Notes under the pieces: model-generated
Database searches by the model: none
What the model saw: the letters and a program-made list of their open reading frames with translations, nothing else
Told to the model about the DNA's origin: nothing
Assembly (NCBI GenBank): GCA_049680365.1
Contig: JBAUHQ010000045.1
Location: forward strand, 1 to 20,566
Reading direction: 5' to 3'
DNA length: 20,566 nucleotides
From: K23-9 sp049680365
GTDB taxonomy: Bacteria; Planctomycetota; Planctomycetia; Pirellulales; Pirellulaceae
Shown: positions 15,950-20,566 of the stretch, piece after piece
Position numbering within the stretch: the first letter of the stretch is position 1
Layout of the letters: the number at the start of each line of letters is the position of its first letter
Translations under genes and position numbers: made by a program

Positions 15950-17067
15950 TTCTATTCTTGTCCGCAGCGTCTTTGCTTTTGGCACTGATGCCAGCCGTCA
16001 TGTTCTTTCTGAACTTGCCATTGTTTCAGCTGCAACAGAGCGACCGCGATGAAGCGACCACGGTTGTCAGTGTTTCGGTACTAATCCCCGCTCGTAACGA
16101 AGCCGAAGGCATTGCCGCTTGCGTGCGATCGGTCGTGGCAAGCCAGGATGTTTCAGTCGAAGTCGTTGTGCTGGATGATCATTCGACGGACGCAACACGA
16201 AAAATCGTCAACGAAATCGCCGCTCAAGATGATCGTCTACGTTGTATCGCCGGTGAAGAGTTGCCGGAGGGTTGGAACGGCAAACAGTTTGCTTGCACGC
16301 AATTGGCCCAGGCCGCTGAACACCAGCACATCGTTTTCCTAGATGCTGACGTTCGCCTAAGCCCCAACGCGCTGAGCGCTTTGGTAGTCGAAAAACGCAA
16401 TCGTTCAGCTGCGTTGCTCAGTCAGTTTCCACGGCAAATTACCGGGTCGATCGCTGAACACGCGTTGATTCCCATGATGCACTTCATCCTGCTGGGATAT
16501 TTGCCTTTCGCAAGAATGCGTTCGAGTTCCCATCCCGCCTACGCAGCTGGCTGTGGGCAGTTTTTCTTGACAACGCAATCCGAGTACCAAGCAGCGGGCA
16601 CACACGCAGCAATCCGCGGTTCCCGTCACGATGGAATTCAACTCCCTAAGATCTTTCGCGCCGCAGGAATGATAACCGACGTCGTTGACGGCACGAACTT
16701 GGCTCAGTGTCGGATGTACAACGGTGCCAGCCAAGTCATCAATGGCGTACTAAAGAATGCAACCGAAGGCATCGCCCATCCGACGCGGATCATACCCTTT
16801 ACGATCTTGTTGCTAGGCAGCTGTGTCTTGCCATGGATCACGCTGGCCTGGTCGGTCGCACAGCATCAGCCACTTGGGATACTTCTTTCGGCTCCAGCGA
16901 TTCTATTCGCCCACGTCCCGCGAGTTTTGGCAGCAATCCATTTTCGCCAATCTTGGTTGGGCGTGGTCACGCATAGCATCGGGATACTTGTTTTTGTCAC
17001 CCTGCAATGGATCGCGCTGATCTTGCAGTTGCTGGGCAAGCAAGTTTCCTGGCGCGGCCGAAAGTAG
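15946..17067 (+). CDS. crtQ: GT2 glycosyltransferase, CrtQ-like (4,4'-diaponeurosporenoate glycosyltransferase family)
   Basis: A 373-aa membrane-bound family-2 glycosyltransferase. An N-terminal anchor helix (about 3-23) is followed by the GT-A domain with 'PARNEAEGI' (48-56), 'LDDHSTD' (76-82), 'LPEGWNGKQFAC' (106-117) and the DxD motif 'LDADVR' (132-137). Three or so C-terminal helices (about 283-303, 308-325, 340-362) follow. This layout, and 'GW.GK' before the DxD in particular, is that of CrtQ, which puts glucose on the carboxyl of a C30 carotenoic acid. It starts at GTG, overlapping the acyltransferase stop (GTGA). Hopanoid glycosyltransferase HpnB-like proteins are close in architecture and are the main alternative. 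Confidence 0.82.
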   Translation: MILFLSAASLLLALMPAVMFFLNLPLFQLQQSDRDEATTVVSVSVLIPARNEAEGIAACVRSVVASQDVSVEVVVLDDHSTDATRKIVNEIAAQDDRLRCIAGEELPEGWNGKQFACTQLAQAAEHQHIVFLDADVRLSPNALSALVVEKRNRSAALLSQFPRQITGSIAEHALIPMMHFILLGYLPFARMRSSSHPAYAAGCGQFFLTTQSEYQAAGTHAAIRGSRHDGIQLPKIFRAAGMITDVVDGTNLAQCRMYNGASQVINGVLKNATEGIAHPTRIIPFTILLLGSCVLPWITLAWSVAQHQPLGILLSAPAILFAHVPRVLAAIHFRQSWLGVVTHSIGILVFVTLQWIALILQLLGKQVSWRGRK

Positions 17068-17088
17068 TCTCGCGGGCTCCGCTGGCGA

Positions 17089-17115
17089 GGCAAAAGTGGT
17101 GTCAGTCACTTTGCC
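17089..17115 (+). terminator. Hairpin after the carotenoid gene set
   Basis: GGCAAAAGTG (17089-17098) pairs with CACTTTGCC (17107-17115) with one bulged A and an 8-nt loop, 21 nt after the CrtQ-like stop. A terminator is plausible from its position; there is no T-run after the stem. Confidence 0.4.
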
Positions 17116-17138
17116 AGATTGCTCCAGACGACCGCAGT

Positions 17139-17170
17139 TCGTCGTGCGCTACGAACGGTGTCGCACGACG
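17139..17170. terminator. Second hairpin between the CrtQ-like and hemolysin III genes
   Basis: CGTCGTGCG (17140-17148) and CGCACGACG (17162-17170) pair perfectly around 13 nt, and T17139/A17171 adds a tenth pair. It sits between convergent genes, 38 nt past the leftward gene's stop, so it may terminate transcription from either side. Confidence 0.45.
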
Positions 17171-17208
17171 ACCATTGTTTGCGCAACGTCTCCGTATCAC
17201 TGGCTTTT

Positions 17209-17892
17209 TCAAACTGTCACGTAGTACAAAACGCCGTACCAATGCGTCGTCGCTGCAGCGATCACGAACAAATGCCAAATCGCGTGGGCGTAGCGAAACT
17301 TGGAATCATTTACCAAGAAAACGACGCCCAAAGAATAGAGCACTCCACCAGCCAGCATCGACATCGCAAGAGGCATCGGAGTATGACCTGCCAAAGGAAT
17401 CGCTGGCAGCCAGCCAAGCAGCAAATAAGACACCGTACCAATCGAGTTGATGCGATGTTTCACCGCGACTTTCGTAATAAACCCCACTAGAGCCGCAACC
17501 CAAATTGCGACCAATAGCGGCGTGCGCGTTTGATCCGGTGCATAGCGAAAGACAATCGGCGTGTACGTGCCCGCGATCATCAAATAAATCATCGCTTGGT
17601 CCCAAGCACGTAAGTGATTCAGCAGCGGCTGTCTGAGAATCGAATGCGAAAGCGTCGAGCATAGGAACGTGCCCACTACCGAAGCAGCGTAGGCAATGCA
17701 CGCCACGACCAAGCCAACACTGATTTCATTGGCAACAATCGCCAAGTGCGTGCCTAACACGACGGCCGCAACGGCGGCCAAGCCATGCGTCAACGCGTTG
17801 GCCCATTCTTGGTCTAGTTTGACGGGCGTGTCGGCAAGTGCCGCAGCACGATCGATCACGGCAGATTCGTTCAGGTTGGTTTGTGTGCTCAT
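17209..17892 (-). CDS. Hemolysin III / PAQR-family membrane protein
   Basis: A 227-aa protein with seven hydrophobic helices. It carries the PAQR metal-site residues: 'ALTHGLAAV' at the first helix, 'STLSHS' in helix two followed by 'AWDQAMIYLMIAGTYTP', and the late 'YAHAIWHLFVIAAATTHW' with the HxxxH-type pair. The family (YqfA/TrhA, hemolysin III) is probably a zinc-dependent membrane hydrolase; in bacteria it has been linked to membrane-lipid homeostasis. The ATG at 17890-17892 (MSTQTNLNE) was chosen: a 55-residue upstream extension would overlap the divergent gene and has no membrane or family features. The 163-nt divergent spacer is shared with the next gene. Confidence 0.87.
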   Translation of the reverse strand: MSTQTNLNESAVIDRAAALADTPVKLDQEWANALTHGLAAVAAVVLGTHLAIVANEISVGLVVACIAYAASVVGTFLCSTLSHSILRQPLLNHLRAWDQAMIYLMIAGTYTPIVFRYAPDQTRTPLLVAIWVAALVGFITKVAVKHRINSIGTVSYLLLGWLPAIPLAGHTPMPLAMSMLAGGVLYSLGVVFLVNDSKFRYAHAIWHLFVIAAATTHWYGVLYYVTV

Positions 17893-18055
17893 AGCGGAAA
17901 CATTGTGGTCGCCTTCGGCCCGCCAGCCAAGGATCAGCCGGTGACTTTGCCAAGGTTCTTTCCCCAGCGGCAGCGTATTGGCCGTACAGACTCCGGTCGC
18001 GGCGTGAAAATCGATATAACTGATTAGGTTTGGGGTGGCTTGTGCGGAGGAGATC

Positions 18056-19315
18056 ATGAACGGAAATCAACCAGTTGATGCGGTGGACCGAATTAATCGT
18101 CTGACCAATACGGTCGGTCCCGTCGATGTCTTGCCCAGCAAGATGCTTACGAAAGATCAAGGCATGAACAGTCGCCCGTGGGTGGCCATCGTTAGCAGTC
18201 GGCTGGGCACGAATCCTATTCTGCATCGCGATGTATGCCGGCATCTCAATCGTTCGATGATCGAATGTCGTCAACGTAAAGCTGCCGTGCTGATTGCCAA
18301 AGGTTCAGCGATCGAACCCTGGGCAACACGCGCCGCCGAATTGTTTGGCGTGCCCGCGATCAAATTGCACATTGACGAAACAGGCGATCAAGCAAACGAA
18401 TACGGCCTACAAGTGACGATCACCGGGCAAGCAAAGCTATCGCGTGATTGGGTGACAGTATTCTTGGCAGATCGTGTTGATGCGGTTTACGTTCGCAGCA
18501 GCGGAAACATCTTCGCTGCTCTTCAATCGCGAATGGCCACGTTGCATGACGCCACGACTCGCGTGGCAGTTACTTCGCTGGCAAACTGCGCTGCAAAGTC
18601 ACTGATCCAAGCCGGTGCAGTTGGGTTGATCGAAGTCGGCTCGTCCGACGAAAACCAATTTCAAGATTCAAATGATCCAATGCCAGTCGACGATTTTGAT
18701 CGCGCCGCTGAATGGATGCACAGCGAAGGAGAATGGTTAGTGCATTGCACGCGAGCATGCGTCGGTCCGTGGCCGGGACAAACTGAACATCAATATCGCG
18801 ACGAACTGATTTTAGGTGACGATCCTTCGCCGCGAACTCCGCTCGATACCCTGCTGCGAATCATTCGTTCGCGACGCTTGATCGCGGGTGCCATCGCCAG
18901 TTCGCGAGCCTACCCTGTGGTATGCTTTTCAGCAGTTGCATTGTCCGACTTGTTGGTTTCAAGATCTTATCGCCCTCACCTGAAACGCTGGGACTACGAA
19001 CCTTGGGGAATCGCGCTGCGAAAATCAGCCGCGATCGAACAGGGCGCCCACGAAGTGATCTACGGTCAACCTGGCGACCGAGAAAAGATAGCCACGTCGA
19101 ACCAATTTCGCTTCCAGGCCGCCGGGAAAACCTTCGACTGGACAGCCGAAAAGGAATGGCGAATCGCGGCGGACGTGGACTTGGACAGTTTCAAGGACAA
19201 TGATGTGCGTGTCTTCGTCGCCTGCGGTGAAGACAGATCTAAAGTGGAAAAACACTGCCCATGGGCGATTAGTATTGCTGGGCAGGCTCGGCCAAAACCT
19301 GTCCAGGGCCTATAA
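18056..19315 (+). CDS. Hypothetical two-domain protein: Rossmann/SLOG-like N-half, DUF2971-like C-half
   Basis: A 419-aa protein I cannot name. The start is firm: GGAGG (18046-18050) precedes the ATG by 5 nt. After about 38 polar residues, the N-half alternates strands and helices: 'PWVAIVSSRLG' (41-51), 'AAVLIAKGSAIEPWATRAAELFGVPAI' (76-102), 'VTVFLADRVDAVYVRSSGNIFAALQSR' (133-159) and 'AKSLIQAGAVGLIEVG' (180-195). This resembles nucleotide-binding SLOG/LOG-type folds. The C-half has 'WLVHCTRACVGPWPGQ' (227-242), 'TLLRIIRSRRLIAGAIA' (265-281), 'WDYEPWGIALRK' (312-323) and 'DWTAEKEWRIAADVDL' (361-376). The 'W..EKEWR' element with a preceding 'GIAL.K' recalls DUF2971-type, ADP-ribosyltransferase-like proteins. 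No membrane segment or signal peptide. It is upstream of nadA by 44 nt. Domain calls are inference. Confidence 0.8.
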   Translation: MNGNQPVDAVDRINRLTNTVGPVDVLPSKMLTKDQGMNSRPWVAIVSSRLGTNPILHRDVCRHLNRSMIECRQRKAAVLIAKGSAIEPWATRAAELFGVPAIKLHIDETGDQANEYGLQVTITGQAKLSRDWVTVFLADRVDAVYVRSSGNIFAALQSRMATLHDATTRVAVTSLANCAAKSLIQAGAVGLIEVGSSDENQFQDSNDPMPVDDFDRAAEWMHSEGEWLVHCTRACVGPWPGQTEHQYRDELILGDDPSPRTPLDTLLRIIRSRRLIAGAIASSRAYPVVCFSAVALSDLLVSRSYRPHLKRWDYEPWGIALRKSAAIEQGAHEVIYGQPGDREKIATSNQFRFQAAGKTFDWTAEKEWRIAADVDLDSFKDNDVRVFVACGEDRSKVEKHCPWAISIAGQARPKPVQGL

Positions 19316-19316
19316 T
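19311..19316 (+). promoter_or_regulatory. Possible -10 element for nadA
   Basis: TATAAT lies across the stop codon of the preceding gene, 44 nt before the nadA start. No convincing -35 hexamer is present at 16-18 nt upstream, so it may be a weak or activator-dependent promoter, or chance. Confidence 0.3.
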
Positions 19317-19318
19317 CG

Positions 19319-19334
19319 GGCGTAGACATACGCC
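19319..19334 (+). promoter_or_regulatory. Leader hairpin before nadA
   Basis: GGCGTA (19319-19324) and TACGCC (19329-19334) pair perfectly around GACA, 25 nt before the TTG start and 3 nt after the possible TATAAT. It is either a small terminator for the upstream gene or a 5' leader structure. It is too small for a known NAD riboswitch. Confidence 0.35.
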
Positions 19335-19359
19335 ATCATCTCGCCGAAAGGACAGGTCG

Positions 19360-20511
19360 TTGAGTACGGACCAAATCGAAAGCACAGGGGTCGAACCCAT
19401 CCATCCGTTGAAGCCCTACAAAACGCTGGAGTCGGACGAACTGCGCGCCCGCATCCAAGCGGTGCGCGATCAGCTTGGCGATGAACTGTTGATTTTGGGT
19501 CACCATTATCAGCAAGACGAAGTCATCGAGTTTTCCGACTTGCGGGGTGACAGCTACAAACTCAGTCAGATGGCCGCCGATAGTGTTGCCTGTAAGACAA
19601 TCGTGTTCTGCGGCGTTCACTTCATGGCCGAGACCGCCGACATTTTGGCTAACCGTCCAGAGAAATTGGAACAGCGTGACGGCCGGCGCACGACCGTGAT
19701 TTTGCCGGACATGGCGGCGGGATGTTCGATGGCGGACATGGCTGGTATCAAACAAGTCGAAGCGGCTTGGGAGGACATGTCGGAAGTCATCGATACTGAA
19801 AAAGTCATTCCGGTGACTTACATCAATAGCGCCGCCAGCCTAAAAGCCTTCTGCGGTCGACATGGCGGAATCGTCTGCACCAGCAGCAACGCACAAGCTG
19901 TCTTGGAGTGGTCCTACGAACGCGGCAATCGCGTGTTCTTTTTTCCTGATCAGCATCTCGGTCGCAACACCGCGCTAAAGATGGGAATCACCGAAGACCA
20001 AATGCCGGTTTGGGATCCCTTCCAACTGGAATTGGGCGGCAATACCGAACACGCTTTAGAGAAAAGCAAAGTGATCCTTTGGAAAGGTCACTGTAGTGTG
20101 CATCAAATGTTCCGCGCCGAGCATGTGGATGGTTTTCGCAAGCAGTATCCGGGCATCAAGATCTTGGTTCACCCGGAATGTCCGCGCGAAGTCAACGACT
20201 TAGCCGACGTCTCTGGCAGTACAGGCAAGATCATCGAAACGGTCAAGAATAGTCCTGCGGGAACGAAGTGGGCTATCGGCACGGAACTGCATTTGGTCAA
20301 TCGTTTGAAAGCGGAGTATCCCGAGCAGGAAATCCACTTCCTCAGCCCCGTCGTTTGTATGTGTGCAACGATGTATCGAATCGATCTTCCGCACCTGTGC
20401 TGGACGCTAGAAAACTTGCGTGACGGTGTCGTCGTCAACAAAATAGAAGTCGACGAAGAAACAACCAAATGGAGCCTGATCGCGCTGGAACGAATGCTTG
20501 CGGTCCGTTGA
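19360..20511 (+). CDS. nadA: Quinolinate synthase NadA
   Basis: A 383-aa [4Fe-4S] enzyme that condenses iminoaspartate with dihydroxyacetone phosphate to quinolinate in NAD biosynthesis. It is the long form, like Bacillus NadA. The pseudo-threefold motifs are 'LGHHYQ..EV' (46-55), 'DSYKLSQMAA' (64-73), 'FCGVHFMAETA' (83-93) and 'FFFPDQHLGRNT' (193-204). The cluster cysteines are Cys122 ('AAGCSMADM'), Cys245 ('KGHCSVH') and Cys333 or Cys335 ('VVCMCATMY'). The start is TTG (19360) with AAAGGACAGG just upstream as SD. nadB and nadC are not adjacent. Confidence 0.96.
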   Translation: MSTDQIESTGVEPIHPLKPYKTLESDELRARIQAVRDQLGDELLILGHHYQQDEVIEFSDLRGDSYKLSQMAADSVACKTIVFCGVHFMAETADILANRPEKLEQRDGRRTTVILPDMAAGCSMADMAGIKQVEAAWEDMSEVIDTEKVIPVTYINSAASLKAFCGRHGGIVCTSSNAQAVLEWSYERGNRVFFFPDQHLGRNTALKMGITEDQMPVWDPFQLELGGNTEHALEKSKVILWKGHCSVHQMFRAEHVDGFRKQYPGIKILVHPECPREVNDLADVSGSTGKIIETVKNSPAGTKWAIGTELHLVNRLKAEYPEQEIHFLSPVVCMCATMYRIDLPHLCWTLENLRDGVVVNKIEVDEETTKWSLIALERMLAVR

Positions 20512-20526
20512 TGAACAAGTGGCGTA

Positions 20527-20566
20527 GGCTTCCAGCCTGCGGATTCCGAAACGCAGGCTAGAAGCC
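20527..20566. repeat. Imperfect inverted repeat at the window edge, probable dispersed planctomycete repeat
   Basis: GGCTTCCAGCCTGCG (20527-20541) and CGCAGGCTAGAAGCC (20552-20566) pair over 15 bp with one mismatch around a 10-nt loop, 15 nt after the nadA stop. The palindrome may continue outside the window, since GTGGCGTA directly precedes the left arm. From memory, TAGGCTTCCAGCCTGC-type palindromes recur in Rhodopirellula-like genomes; this was not checked. It may also end nadA transcripts. Confidence 0.6.

Noticed and set aside
17893..18057. 55-codon N-terminal extension of the hemolysin III protein
   Set aside because: It would overlap the start of the divergent gene, lacks family features, and the ATG at 17892 gives a normal family length.
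19384..19402. T-arm-like stretch (GGGGTCGAACCCATCC) suggesting a tRNA
   Set aside because: It lies inside the nadA coding region and no acceptor, D or anticodon arms fit around it.

Overview
The window looks like chromosomal DNA of a marine planctomycete, probably Pirellulaceae (Rhodopirellula-like). The evidence is moderate GC with mixed ATG/GTG/TTG starts and few strong Shine-Dalgarno sites, a tandem TatA-family pair, a bacterial relative of the tRNA-queuosine mannosyltransferase (GTDC1/QTMAN), an OleA-like thiolase, a C30-carotenoid (staphyloxanthin-like) gene set, and, at the right edge, a palindromic repeat of a type I associate with planctomycete genomes. Taxonomy and functions are inferred from the sequence and from family knowledge; no database was searched.

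Layout. 1-876: decayed IS3-family transposase, broken by a nonsense codon, a frameshift and a second stop. 877-1241: no convincing gene, but a terminator-like hairpin. 1242-1725 (-): two TatA/TatB-like genes 1 nt apart. 2109-3068 (+): AEC-family permease. 3069-3443: convergent intergenic region with two hairpins and a 16-nt tandem repeat running into the next gene. 3444-4193 (-): class I glutamine-amidotransferase-like (peptidase C26) protein whose nucleophile Cys is Gly. 4194-4620: divergent spacer with a perfect 14-bp inverted repeat. 4621-5724 (+): OleA/FabH-like condensing enzyme. 5875-6111 (-): small zinc ribbon with a strong SD. 6507-7004 (+): low-molecular-weight tyrosine phosphatase. 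7035-11918 (-): QTMAN-like glycosyltransferase, LptF/LptG-type permease, membrane-anchored PP2C phosphatase and a nitroreductase, transcribed leftward as nitroreductase, PP2C, LptF/G, QTMAN.

12013-17067 (+) is the most coherent system: aldehyde dehydrogenase, CrtN/CrtP-type carotenoid oxidoreductase, PlsC-like acyltransferase and a CrtQ-like GT2 glycosyltransferase. Together they match the chemistry that turns a C30 carotene into an acylated glycosyl ester of a carotenoic acid, as in staphyloxanthin. The last two genes overlap by 4 nt and a hairpin follows the set. The genes making the C30 backbone are not in the window.

17209-17892 (-) is a hemolysin III/PAQR-type membrane protein, divergent from 18056-19315 (+), an unrecognised two-part protein (Rossmann/SLOG-like N-terminal half; C-terminal half with motifs recalling DUF2971). 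The latter is the best candidate here for an undescribed function. 19360-20511 (+) is quinolinate synthase NadA, followed by the inverted repeat at the window edge. I saw no tRNA, rRNA or CRISPR array.
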